Assembly (NCBI GenBank): GCA_012837935.1
Contig: DUQG01000045.1
Coordinates: 1-64,000, forward strand
Length of the DNA stretch: 64,000 nt
Reading direction: 5' to 3'
Source: Bacteroidales bacterium
GTDB lineage: Bacteria; Bacteroidota; Bacteroidia; Bacteroidales; Paludibacteraceae
Of this stretch, positions 46,401 to 53,711 are shown one piece after another. Below the pieces are notes generated by a model. The model ran no database searches and was not told where the DNA came from. It was given only the letters and a program-made list of their open reading frames with translations. The translations under genes and the position numbers were made by a program. Position 1 is the first letter of the stretch. Every line of letters begins with the position of its first letter.

Positions 46401-49010
46401 TGCCAAATAACTTCCTCCGCCTGTAAGTGTGCCGCCTCCGGTTGGATTGGCTATCAATGTTACTGTGTTGGTCTCGCCGATAACAAACTCATCAACAAAT
46501 ATATTGTTTCCATACATGCCTGTGGCAACAAGAAAAATATAAGTAGTTGGTTTAGTTACATAATTATATGTGACTGTGGCAGGTATATTAAAGGAATAAT
46601 CATACCAGCCGTCAGCATCGACAGCAGGCTCTAATGTTCTAGGTCTATAAATGGTGCCTATTTTTAGAGCTCCTTTTGAGTTAGATTGATAATGGGCATA
46701 CACATCGACCCTGTCCTTTCTTTGGGAATATGAGAAGTCGCGATACATCTTAAACTTCACGGCATAATTTCCATCGCTCATATCTAAACGCCGAGAAGTA
46801 AGCGTACCGATACTATATTGACCATAGCTATGGCTATTATATTTTAACATACCTGCTCCAAAAGGTTCACAAGTAGGATTGGTACCGGTTGTAGCTCTTT
46901 CCCATGGATTATCTCCCGAGCTTACCCAACCTAATGGTGGAAACATTTCGTCGTCAAACGATACTATGTATGGAAATTCAGTAACTGTAAGATCCACTGC
47001 ACTTCCGGTTACCGATATTTCGTGTATATTTCCAAGATTGTCATTCACTTTTACTGTGGCTGTTTTTTCTCCGGTTGTGGTAGGAGTAAACATCACGGTA
47101 AAGATTGCTGTCTGTCCCGGACCTAAACTCATTGTGTATTCAACATATAAAAAAAACTGGTCGGCATCAGCTCCTGTAATTGTAATATCCGAACGATTCA
47201 TTGAAATTGTTCCTGTTCCAATGTTTTGCATTGTGAAAGTTTGCGGTTCAGATTTTGTTTCAATAGGTCTTTCTGCAAATGTAAAAGAAGTAGGAGTAAT
47301 TTCCAGAGTAGGTGGAATACTCTCCATTTCCACATCAACACTCATTTCGCCGTTTATCGAAATCGCTATATCATTCTTAGCTTTATAACCAATTTTTTTA
47401 ACGGAATAGGTATAGTCGCCGGCAGGAACATATATTTCAGCCAGCCCTTCGGAATTGGTTACGGCTGAGTGAACCACGGTTTCTCCTTGTTTGAAAGTTA
47501 TTGTAGCACCTTCAAGAGGGGAAGAAGAACCCTGCTCCGTTACGGTAAAGCTGACAGTATTTCTTGGGGTTAAGTCCATTCGCAAACTTAAACTTCCCCA
47601 ACCCCGAAACACGTCAAAAGCGGAGGGACTATGCGGATAATTAGCTATACAGAAAAAACCATCGCCATTTTTGTCGTAAGCCATTTGAATCCGTTTTTCG
47701 GTAGTCTGTTTCACCGCCAAAACATACAATCCGGGTTGAAGCTCTTTGGGACTAACTGCGATATTCATGGTTTGCCCTGCTTGCGATTGATCGCGGATGT
47801 AGGTCTCTGTGGTAAATACGGTTTCTGTAACGTTCATATATGCAGAATTATCCACTTTATACAATGCCAACTGATAGGGAGCCGTAGTCGCATCGAGTGT
47901 ATTGGGCCATACGAATTGAACGCCGCTTATGGTCGTTGCGTTTACGATTTGAAAGAGATTGCCGAAAGTCATTATGCTTTCATGTCCAAATCCTTCTTCT
48001 GCAAACACGCCTGTATCTCGAGCGTAAATAAAATCCGTTACCGAAAAATTAAAAACATCGGAATTGTCGGCCGGATCGTAATCTGCGGCATAGTCGGCAG
48101 TATGCGTATAGGTATAATTGCCTGTGGGTAAAGTGGTAGCGTCAAAAGTCGCAGCGGAGGATATTGTTTGCGATGCACCGGCAGATAATCCGGCAGATAA
48201 AATATCTGTTGAGGTAAAAAGCGTTGTATTGCCGGCGTTTTTGAGTGTTGCAGTTACGTTCACATTTTCGGTAAGTTGTTGCCCTTGGTTTACAATATTT
48301 GTTTTGAGAGTAAAGGCTTTATCTAATTGACTTAAAGGTATCTGCTTATAATCTTTATGCCCTCCTGTAACTTCAAGGTTTGTGGGAGTCATAGCAAAAT
48401 CATCTACAATCAGCATAAAAGCGGATCTTGTAATTGCTTGAATAGCCACATAGACCGTCTGACCAATATATTCGCTTAAATCGTAAGCAAAAGTTTCAAC
48501 CTTCATGGATGTCGGTCCGACTTTCGAGGCAAGCGTGATGGTAAAATCTTCCTTGTTGTTGCCTGTGGTTGAAAGCAATACATTGAATTTGTCCCAACTG
48601 CCGGAACTTCCCTGTTTTGCTTTGAATGTGAGGCTACTGCATCCCGCTACAGGATTTAGCGGAGGAGTAATCAGCCAGTCATCGTGTTCGTGAGAACTAC
48701 TAGCCTTAATTGCAGCACTTGCATCTCCTGTTATAGGAATATCCGTATATCTCTCCCAAGTTCTGTTCGGACTTCCACCTTCAATAACCTTCCATCCGGT
48801 GGGAGGAAATACATCTCCTTCAAAACTTTCGTGAAAATACGCTCCAAGTGATGAACTTTTAACTGATTGTTTGGTCTGAAAATCAGATTGGTTCGCAGTT
48901 CTTTGTTTCTCTGTTTCCTTGCCGGGACGTAATTGTTCAGGAGCTTTCTGTCCCGCCAACCAAGTTGCCGTAAATAACAGCAAAATGATTAAATATAAAT
49001 TTCTTTTCAT
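43410..49010 (-). CDS. Giant multidomain T9SS surface adhesin (cleaved-adhesin type)
   Basis: 1866 residues. Signal peptide (LLLFTATWLAGQ). A cleaved-adhesin/MAM-like domain (about 55-210, SFEGDVFPPTGWKVIEGG ... DDWLITPPL) leads, then a CARDB-like segment (about 220-330). Two copies of a larger unit follow (about 475-940 and 940-1370): carboxypeptidase-regulatory-like domain (TFTVVDTENNPIKEATVTV), ASH/choice-of-anchor-like domain (LEITPTEFTFA ... FTPTTIGNKTATIEVND), adhesin-like domain (SFDDEMFPPLGWVS / TFDGNEFPPAGWST) and a divergent InlB-type repeat (NPTGGGTLTGGGSYLAGTEVNLTATP). A third regulatory-like domain, a third adhesin domain (about 1465-1680), a fourth regulatory-like domain and a T9SS sorting domain (VQLYPNPVKNTLII) close the protein. 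No protease domain is seen. It is flanked by two copies of a BCAA attenuator block, which is very odd. Confidence 0.88.
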   Translation of the reverse strand: MKRNLYLIILLLFTATWLAGQKAPEQLRPGKETEKQRTANQSDFQTKQSVKSSSLGAYFHESFEGDVFPPTGWKVIEGGSPNRTWERYTDIPITGDASAAIKASSSHEHDDWLITPPLNPVAGCSSLTFKAKQGSSGSWDKFNVLLSTTGNNKEDFTITLASKVGPTSMKVETFAYDLSEYIGQTVYVAIQAITRSAFMLIVDDFAMTPTNLEVTGGHKDYKQIPLSQLDKAFTLKTNIVNQGQQLTENVNVTATLKNAGNTTLFTSTDILSAGLSAGASQTISSAATFDATTLPTGNYTYTHTADYAADYDPADNSDVFNFSVTDFIYARDTGVFAEEGFGHESIMTFGNLFQIVNATTISGVQFVWPNTLDATTAPYQLALYKVDNSAYMNVTETVFTTETYIRDQSQAGQTMNIAVSPKELQPGLYVLAVKQTTEKRIQMAYDKNGDGFFCIANYPHSPSAFDVFRGWGSLSLRMDLTPRNTVSFTVTEQGSSSPLEGATITFKQGETVVHSAVTNSEGLAEIYVPAGDYTYSVKKIGYKAKNDIAISINGEMSVDVEMESIPPTLEITPTSFTFAERPIETKSEPQTFTMQNIGTGTISMNRSDITITGADADQFFLYVEYTMSLGPGQTAIFTVMFTPTTTGEKTATVKVNDNLGNIHEISVTGSAVDLTVTEFPYIVSFDDEMFPPLGWVSSGDNPWERATTGTNPTCEPFGAGMLKYNSHSYGQYSIGTLTSRRLDMSDGNYAVKFKMYRDFSYSQRKDRVDVYAHYQSNSKGALKIGTIYRPRTLEPAVDADGWYDYSFNIPATVTYNYVTKPTTYIFLVATGMYGNNIFVDEFVIGETNTVTLIANPTGGGTLTGGGSYLAGTEVNLTATPNTGYKFINWTNADNEVVCTTETYNYVVGSSDVTFTGNFEKLPVVTFTVVDTENNPIKEATVTVKQGETVIDTSVSNSSGKAVIYAVTGDYSYSVNAPGYLPKNDVAFTVVGDMAIEVQLEVIPPVLEITPTEFTFAATQIATSSALQVFTMQNTGGGTITINPSDITITGTDADQFTLINIESTVNLSADEVEYFGVAFTPTTIGNKTATIEVNDNIETTHCINITGIGADFTISAFPYKETFDGNEFPPAGWSTLGDDDEPWERVASGVNPTCSPFGEAMLKYDCWSNSSGSRGTLISRRLDMGSETYNVGFKMYRDDNYADCADKVDVYINTKPNKTGATKLGTIHRNMELSPAVSAMGWYDYAFEVPAGFVGNFSYIILQATSDYGTNIYVDEFVVGKKRTVTLAANSDTGGTVTGGGSYIEGTETQLTATPKTGYVLKNWTNADNEIVSKAETFNYVVGNSDVTFTANFELGYTVTFTVVDSENKPIESADIAINETSLTTNVSGVATIRLADGNYPYTISKVDFATVSETAVVSGADLPINITLQAQVYKPFEVAAEVVNGNQVKVVWNPSFEDDMESYDDFIIENIGNYTLADVDNTPTYSSGTFDFQNEGYTGSYIVFNPSATTPAATSNQLLPHSGNKYLACFAAIPNLGSSNNDWLITHQITVVPGMRFSFWAKTYDEDNGLERFKVAVSTTNTDVGSFTFLTGSRFVEAPLEWTQHTYSLDDYAGQQVYLAINCVSDDAFIFMLDDIYIGGAKVGESATLTGYNIYLDGVQVATNVTTTEYTIPDIFGGTHTVGVQSVYASEVSEIVTTSITVQQTYTVTFTVVDAKNNPVEGASIVINEDTLTTDVSGTATINLANGDYNYTVSISGYADLTGSFTVNNDAQTIPISLLTTEIDKLTTNSVQLYPNPVKNTLIIERNNSDEVVIELYSINGLLLNTTKTENRTTTLNVEVLSSGTYFIKIIGTDNTPTVHRFIKQ

Positions 49011-49190
49011 GATTTTATTGATTAGTTGATTAATTAGCTGAATAGTTAAATTTTAGTATTTTGAGATTGAAATAACCTTTATCTTCTATTGCTGTTTGAA
49101 TTAAGTAGCAGTTACTTGGTGTTGACATACAGGAAACCTGTCCGACTTTCGGTGGAACTTGTCCGACTTTGACGGATGTTTGTTCCCCTG

Positions 49191-49224
49191 AAACAAAACC
49201 CCTTTCTCGTTTAAATGGGAAAGG
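49191..49224 (-). terminator. Degenerate attenuator-like terminator upstream of the adhesin
   Basis: On the - strand CCTTTCCC pairs with GAGAAAGG with one C-A mismatch around ATTTAAAC, then GGTTTTGTTT. It occupies the same place as the ilvD attenuator terminator in the homologous block but is weaker and its T run is broken. Confidence 0.55.
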
Positions 49225-49227
49225 CTT

Positions 49228-49332
49228 TTATACTTTTATAACACACAATAAATTATATAACCATTCATTCTTTTGATTTTCTATCAAAAGAATAAAGACG
49301 ATAACGTTTAATATGGTGTGTAGTGAATTCAT
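49228..49332 (-). CDS. Second Ile/Leu/Val-rich leader peptide, upstream of the adhesin
   Basis: A 34-codon frame homologous to the ilvD leader peptide. It begins MNSLHTILNV and continues IVFILLIENQK; HTILNV is identical in both, and the substitutions in the hydrophobic run mostly exchange Ile, Leu and Val. Unlike the ilvD leader, the stop codon is lost (the TGA codon is replaced by AAT), and translation would continue for 13 more residues into the region before the terminator. That should disturb classical attenuation, so this may be a decaying copy, or one with changed control. Confidence 0.6.
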   Translation of the reverse strand: MNSLHTILNVIVFILLIENQKNEWLYNLLCVIKV

Positions 49333-49349
49333 ATTTTTAGTTTTGTTTG

Positions 49350-49357
49350 TAAAGATA
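49350..49357 (-). promoter_or_regulatory. Probable -7 element of the adhesin leader
   Basis: TATCTTTA on the - strand: seven of eight positions match the ilvD leader's TATCTTTG, in the homologous place. The changed last base may weaken it. The adhesin ATG lies about 340 bases downstream. Confidence 0.5.
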
Positions 49358-49670
49358 CAGTAAGTTTTTAAATATTACAACATGTTTAATACAAAATGCT
49401 TACATAATTATGATGTAAATAAATTCGTGGTTTTTATGTTATTAGTAGTGGATAAGTTGTTGTAAGGTAGAATGAAACATAAAGTTCGCATTTTGCCATT
49501 TGTGTTTTTAAAACCTTACTTTTATCGTCAATGTTGTGAAGTGAAGAGATTTTTGGTAACTTCAATGTCAGATTTTATAAAACTTTAACATTTACTATGT
49601 AGCGTTTTGGGATTAAAATCCATCATATATATAGAAGTCATTTTTTATCACACATAAACACACATTAATT

Positions 49671-50015
49671 ATGAGAAAAGGAACGATTTTATTTACAGTT
49701 ATTGCTCTGTTTCTGCTGATAGGCGGAGTAGGCTGTGAAAAAGATATCCAGAATGATTGTTACTCAGGAATAATTGTGTCTCTAAATGAAAGAAATGCTT
49801 GCAATGATATTGTGAAAATTGATAAATCTATTGATAATGGACTGTCAGTTGGAACCAATTTAGCATTTTACTCAGGTTTGTTTGATAGAAAATTAGAAAT
49901 AGGAGAAACAATCTACTTTAAAGTGCTTAGTTATGAAAAGTGGGTAGGTCCTGCAAATGCATCGTGTTTATGGCCTCATTATGTTGCACAAATTGAAGTT
50001 TGTCAATCCAAGTAG
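49671..50015 (+). CDS. Small lipoprotein of unknown function
   Basis: 114 residues. Lipoprotein signal peptide ends IGGVGC (C22). The mature part has four further Cys (DCYSG, ACND, SCLW, EVCQ) that could form two disulfides, and short beta-strands (GETIYFKVLSYEKW). No known family recognised. It stands alone between the adhesin's regulatory region and butyrate kinase; the 100 bases after it contain the butyrate kinase promoter. A real gene is supported by the clean lipobox and conserved-looking Cys spacing, but function is open. Confidence 0.6.
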   Translation: MRKGTILFTVIALFLLIGGVGCEKDIQNDCYSGIIVSLNERNACNDIVKIDKSIDNGLSVGTNLAFYSGLFDRKLEIGETIYFKVLSYEKWVGPANASCLWPHYVAQIEVCQSK

Positions 50016-50093
50016 CTTAACAGTTACTTCTCTTTTTTCTTTCTATTCTAAAAAACTCTCTTTCCGATAGACTGTTTTTCCTCTAAAAGATTT

Positions 50094-50101
50094 ATCTTTG
50101 T
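50094..50101 (+). promoter_or_regulatory. -7 promoter element for butyrate kinase
   Basis: TATCTTTG, full match to TAnnTTTG, 14 bases before the ATG, giving a very short leader. Confidence 0.65.
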
Positions 50102-50115
50102 AAAAAACTATTACT

Positions 50116-51180
50116 ATGAACAGAATTCTTGTAATCAATCCCGGCTCTACTTCCACTAAAGTAGCTATTTTTGAAGAAAATACATTGGTTGATGTTTTTA
50201 CTATTCGTCATTCTGTAGAAGAGTTGCAGGCTTATCCACGCGTTATTGACCAACTTGATTTTCGCTACGATTTAATTGTAAATCACTTACGAGAAAATGC
50301 GGTTACTTTTGATTTTTCGATTGTAATGGGACGGGGAGGAATGCTTCCGCCTGTGGTTTCAGGCATTTATGCAGTAAATAAAAAAATGCTTGACACGCTT
50401 CGTCGTGCAGAACGAGGCGAGCATGCCAGTAATTTGGGCGCTTTCTTGGCTGATAGAATTGCTCGGCAAATTCCGGAATGCCGTGCCTATATTGCCGACC
50501 CTGTAGCAGTAGATGAAATGGATGAAGTGGCACGCATCAGTGGAATGCCAGAAATTCCACGTCAGACTATTTTTCATGCGCTAAATCATAAGGCTGTAGG
50601 AAGAATGTATGCCACTCAAATAGGCAAACGTTATGAGGAACTAAATTTAGTTATAGCCCATTTAGGTGGCGGGATTACCATTGCTGCTCATCGAAAAGGA
50701 CGTGTGGTGGATGTCAATCAAGGACTGGACGGCTATGGTGCTATCATGCCGGAAAGAGCAGGAACCGTGGATGCCGGAAGGCTGGTAAAACTCTGTTTTT
50801 CGGGAAAATACACGCAGGAGGAAATATTAAAGAAACTTGCCGGGAAAGGCGGTCTGATAGCTCATCTTGGTTCCAATAATGTACAAGAACTGGAACTAAA
50901 AGCCAAAGCAGGTGATAAGCACATTCAACTGATTTTAGATGCGATGGCTTACACAGTCGGCAAAGAGATTGGCGCTATGCTTATGGTGCTGAAAGGCGAT
51001 GTAGATAGCGTAATTTTAACGGGTGGTGTGGCTTACAGCGAATATGTGGTTAGCCGAGTAAAAGAAATGGTTGAACCTTATGCAAAGTTTACTGTGTTGC
51101 CCGGTGAAGATGAGATGGCAGCATTGGCTTCAAATGCAGTGAGATTAATAAAAGGCGAAGCGGAAAGTCTTGAGTTTTGA
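50116..51180 (+). CDS. buk: Butyrate kinase (or related branched-chain acid kinase)
   Basis: 354 residues, typical length. An ASKHA-fold kinase interconverting butyryl phosphate and butyrate with ADP/ATP. Motifs: RILVINPGSTSTKVAIF (phosphate 1 loop, about 3-19), VVMGRGGMLPPV-type IVMGRGGMLPPVVSGIY (about 72-88), LNHKAVGRMYA, VIAHLGGGITIAAHRKG (about 178-194) and TGGVAYSE near the C-terminus. Phosphotransbutyrylase (ptb), its usual partner, is not adjacent. Family members also act on isobutyrate and other branched acids, so the substrate is open. It is alone in its unit. Confidence 0.93.
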   Translation: MNRILVINPGSTSTKVAIFEENTLVDVFTIRHSVEELQAYPRVIDQLDFRYDLIVNHLRENAVTFDFSIVMGRGGMLPPVVSGIYAVNKKMLDTLRRAERGEHASNLGAFLADRIARQIPECRAYIADPVAVDEMDEVARISGMPEIPRQTIFHALNHKAVGRMYATQIGKRYEELNLVIAHLGGGITIAAHRKGRVVDVNQGLDGYGAIMPERAGTVDAGRLVKLCFSGKYTQEEILKKLAGKGGLIAHLGSNNVQELELKAKAGDKHIQLILDAMAYTVGKEIGAMLMVLKGDVDSVILTGGVAYSEYVVSRVKEMVEPYAKFTVLPGEDEMAALASNAVRLIKGEAESLEF

Positions 51181-51459
51181 GTTTTACAGAACACAAATTG
51201 CACAAATTACACGGATTTACACAATTTTTTTATCAGGTTTTCTATGCTTCTAATTCTCTAATCCTTTGTATTACATGTTTTCAAAGGATTAGTTTTGAAT
51301 TATTTGATTTGAATGTTTTGAGAACAAATAAGCTGGTTATTTTATCATTATAACATCAACCAAAAAATCCCCCCTTGCGCTGCTCTGAGCGCAGTCGAAG
51401 GATAGTATTTAGGCATTAACATTCAAACTACATATTACTAACTACATACTAATAAAACA
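51181..51459. repeat. Gap with a dispersed 25-nt repeat and a palindrome
   Basis: 51188-51212 (AGAACACAAATTGCAC through AAATTACAC) is identical over 25 bases to the complement of 57954-57978 near the end of the phoH-like gene; a degenerate relative lies at about 55465-55490. Further on, a GCGCTG-CTCT-GAGCGC-type palindrome lies near 51377-51392. No gene seen. Confidence 0.65.
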
Positions 51460-52401
51460 ATGGCAAAATATCCTGAATTTTTAAAACCTGGTGATGAAAT
51501 ACGTATTATTTCACCTTCCGGAAATATTGAACCTGAATTGATTGACGGTGCAAGGTCGCAAATAGAAGAATGGGGCTACAAACCTATGGAAGGGATGTTC
51601 ACACGTAAGGTTTATGGACGATTTTCAGGAAATGAGCAAGAGCGTTTTACCGACTTGCAGCAAGCACTTGATGACCCTAATGTGAAAGCAATTCTTTGTA
51701 GTAGAGGTGGTTATGGTTTAGCGCAGATAATTGATAGAATTGACTTTACGCGTTTCCAAGAAAGTCCGAAATGGGTGATTGGGTTTAGTGATATTACTAT
51801 TTTGCATGAGGCATTGCTGAAAAATGGCGTGGTGTCCATTCATAGCGGTATGGCAAAACAGCTGACAGAACAAGCCAATGATGCTCAGCCAAATGTATTA
51901 CTGGAAAATATTTTAAAAGGAAAATTTCCCACTTATAAAGTGGTTGCAAATTCTAATAATCGTTTTGGAAAGGCGAAAGGTAGGCTAATAGGTGGAAATC
52001 TTTCCGTGTTTATGGGAATGCGTGCTACGCCTTTTGATATGCAATACAAAGGCGGTATCCTTTTTATAGAAGATGTGGGCGAAAAACCGTATCAGATTGA
52101 CAGAATGATGCAAAACTTGCGTTTAAGCGGTGCTTTGTCCCAGCTTTCGGGATTGATTGTGGGACAATTTACCGAAACAGAAGAAGACCCTGATATGCAC
52201 GCTACGATTTACGAAATTATAGCCAATGCCGTGAAAGATTATTCTTATCCGGTTTGTTTTGATTTCTCTGCCGGACATATTGACGATAACTATCCTCTAT
52301 TGATGGGTGCTGATGTAACGTTGAATGTGGATGAGCAGAGCAGTGAAATAGCATTCCCAATCACATTTTGGCGAAAAGCAAAAGATTTATTAAAAAAGTA
52401 A
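51460..52401 (+). CDS. Muramoyltetrapeptide (LD-) carboxypeptidase, peptidase family S66
   Basis: 313 residues, no signal peptide, so cytoplasmic. It would cut the L,D bond to the terminal D-alanine of recycled murein tetrapeptides. The Ser-Glu-His triad of S66 is visible: S110 in VIGFSDITILH, Glu in FIEDVGEKPYQIDRMM (about 205-220) and His in CFDFSAGHIDDNYPLLMG (about 272-289). The N-terminal LKPGDEIRIISPSG and the CSRGGYGLAQII block are family signatures. Riboflavin synthase begins 14 bases downstream. Confidence 0.94.
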   Translation: MAKYPEFLKPGDEIRIISPSGNIEPELIDGARSQIEEWGYKPMEGMFTRKVYGRFSGNEQERFTDLQQALDDPNVKAILCSRGGYGLAQIIDRIDFTRFQESPKWVIGFSDITILHEALLKNGVVSIHSGMAKQLTEQANDAQPNVLLENILKGKFPTYKVVANSNNRFGKAKGRLIGGNLSVFMGMRATPFDMQYKGGILFIEDVGEKPYQIDRMMQNLRLSGALSQLSGLIVGQFTETEEDPDMHATIYEIIANAVKDYSYPVCFDFSAGHIDDNYPLLMGADVTLNVDEQSSEIAFPITFWRKAKDLLKK

Positions 52402-52415
52402 TAAAATATAATACG

Positions 52416-53021
52416 ATGTTTTCAGGAATAGTAGAAGAAGCTGCAACGGTTGTTGCATTGGAAAAAGATCAGGAAAATCTACATATCACAATGACTTGTT
52501 CGTTTGTAGATGAATTGAAAGTAGATCAAAGTGTGTCGCATAATGGTGCGTGCTTGACCGTGGTGAAAAAAACAGCCGACACCTACACGGTAACTGCCAT
52601 TAAAGAGACACTGAATTTAACCAATTTGGGAAAATTGAAAGTGGGTGACAAAGTTAACTTAGAGCGAAGCATGCTGATGAATGGTCGATTGGACGGACAT
52701 ATTGTGCAAGGTCACGTAGATCAAACAGCCGTTTGTACCGATGTGAAAGAAGCTGACGGAAGTTGGTATTTTACGTTCGAGTACGAGTTTGATAAAGAGA
52801 TGGCGCGTAGGGGTTATATGACGGTGGACAAAGGCTCAGTAACCGTAAATGGCGTGAGTTTAACCGTAGTAGAGCCGACTGACAACACTTTCAAAGTGGC
52901 AATTATCCCATACACCTACGAAGTTACAAATTTTCATCAAATAAAACCGGGAACAACTGTAAATCTCGAATTTGATATTATTGGGAAGTATATCAGTAGG
53001 ATGTTGGAGTTTAATAAATAA
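52416..53021 (+). CDS. ribE: Riboflavin synthase, alpha chain
   Basis: 201 residues from the ATG at 52416 (MFSGIVEEAA is the invariant family start; an upstream in-frame ATG lies inside the preceding gene). Two lumazine-binding repeats: about 1-97 (MFSGIVEEAATV ... SHNGACLTV) and about 98-195 (LDGHIVQGHVDQTA ... VNGVSLTVVE). It dismutates 6,7-dimethyl-8-ribityllumazine to riboflavin. It follows the LD-carboxypeptidase gene in a likely two-gene unit and is followed by a terminator. Confidence 0.96.
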   Translation: MFSGIVEEAATVVALEKDQENLHITMTCSFVDELKVDQSVSHNGACLTVVKKTADTYTVTAIKETLNLTNLGKLKVGDKVNLERSMLMNGRLDGHIVQGHVDQTAVCTDVKEADGSWYFTFEYEFDKEMARRGYMTVDKGSVTVNGVSLTVVEPTDNTFKVAIIPYTYEVTNFHQIKPGTTVNLEFDIIGKYISRMLEFNK

Positions 53022-53048
53022 TCCACACAATCGTTAGATTTTTTAGAG

Positions 53049-53077
53049 AGAGACATTGGAAGATGTCTCTTTTTTTA
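53049..53077 (+). terminator. Intrinsic terminator after riboflavin synthase
   Basis: AGAGACAT pairs perfectly with ATGTCTCT around TGGAAG, followed by a T run. Just beyond, CTTCCCCTTAAAGGGGGAAG (about 53088-53107) forms a second palindrome. Confidence 0.88.
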
Positions 53078-53133
53078 AGCCCCCATCCAACTTCCCCTTA
53101 AAGGGGGAAGGGTTTGGGTTAGTGCAGATAATA

Positions 53134-53531
53134 TCAGTAATTGCTATCTTTTATCTTTGTTCCTTGTTCTCTTTTAGTTTTAAAAGAAAGAATATGGATG
53201 GTTACCCCAATGGCTATAGCTGCCAACAGAGCTTGCAGATACCATCTTTCATTTACAATAAAGAAAATGCTGTATAAGATAAGGAGCCAAAGCATTGAAA
53301 TAGAGGCAATTTTTCCTTTAAGCGGAATGGCTTTATTTTCTCTGAAATCCCGAATGTAGTTGCCGAAAACCTTATGATTCATCAGCCAATTGTAGAGATG
53401 GTCTGAGCTTTTCGCAAACAGTGCAGCCGAGAGCAACAGAAATGGCGTAGTGGGAAGAATAGGCAGAAAAATTCCTATTATTCCCAACCCAAAGCTGATA
53501 CAGCCGAATATGATAAAAAGTGTTTTTTCAT
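53134..53531 (-). CDS. DUF454 (YbaN-like) membrane protein with an apparent frameshift at its start
   Basis: About 133 residues. Hydrophobic segments LFIIFGCISFGLGIIGIFLPILPTTPFLLLSAALFA and ISMLWLLILYSIFFIV, with the ILPTTPFLLLSA motif and KVFGNYIRDFRE, identify the DUF454 inner-membrane family; function unknown. Members start MKKTLF-like. Here an ATG at 53529-53531, 9 bases after a -7 element, is followed by six A and then CACTTTT; seven A would give M-K-K-T-L-F in the right frame. As written, the frame containing the protein opens far upstream (53625, with a GTG at 53559), before the promoter. So a one-base loss in an A run, slippage-dependent expression or a sequencing slip is likely. Stop TGA. 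Confidence 0.7.
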
Positions 53532-53539
53532 TTAAGTTG

Positions 53540-53547
53540 CAAAGGTA
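53540..53547 (-). promoter_or_regulatory. -7 promoter element for the DUF454 gene
   Basis: TACCTTTG on the - strand, a full match to TAnnTTTG, close to the shifted ATG at 53531. It is divergent from the ettA promoter at 53584-53591. Confidence 0.6.
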
Positions 53548-53583
53548 ATAAAAATACACGTTGTTTCTTGTCTCTTTTTCTCG

Positions 53584-53591
53584 TATCTTTG
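53584..53591 (+). promoter_or_regulatory. -7 promoter element for the ABC-F gene
   Basis: TATCTTTG, full match, about 120 bases upstream of the ATG at 53712. The leader consists largely of the repeat at 53635-53711. Confidence 0.6.
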
Positions 53592-53634
53592 TGCAAGTTT
53601 TGATTTTAGAGAGAAGTTTGCACATCTTCCTAAG

Positions 53635-53711
53635 CGTTGATGCTTAACGTCTAAGCGTCTATCAATCTAATGTCTAACCGTCTATAAGTCTAACATCTAA
53701 AAGTCTAAAAA
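53635..53711 (+). repeat. Degenerate 'GTCTAA' word repeat in the ettA leader
   Basis: Eight or so variants of a 9-10-base unit follow each other up to the start codon: ACGTCTAAG, CGTCTATCAATC, TAATGTCTAAC, CGTCTATAAG, TCTAACATC, TAAAAGTCTAAAA. It should be part of the ettA 5' untranslated region. No coding frame. Confidence 0.7.

Larger units (their letters stand above)
49195..49450 (-). repeat. Direct repeat R2: diverged BCAA regulatory block upstream of the adhesin
   Basis: Matches R1 (43088-43350) over the terminator, leader peptide, promoter and about 95 bases upstream, by eye at roughly 70-75% identity. The rest of the gap up to 49670 is A/T-rich with no recognised gene; between 49020 and 49190 lies a spacer with GTCGGACAAG/AGTCGGACAGG direct repeats. 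Confidence 0.7.
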
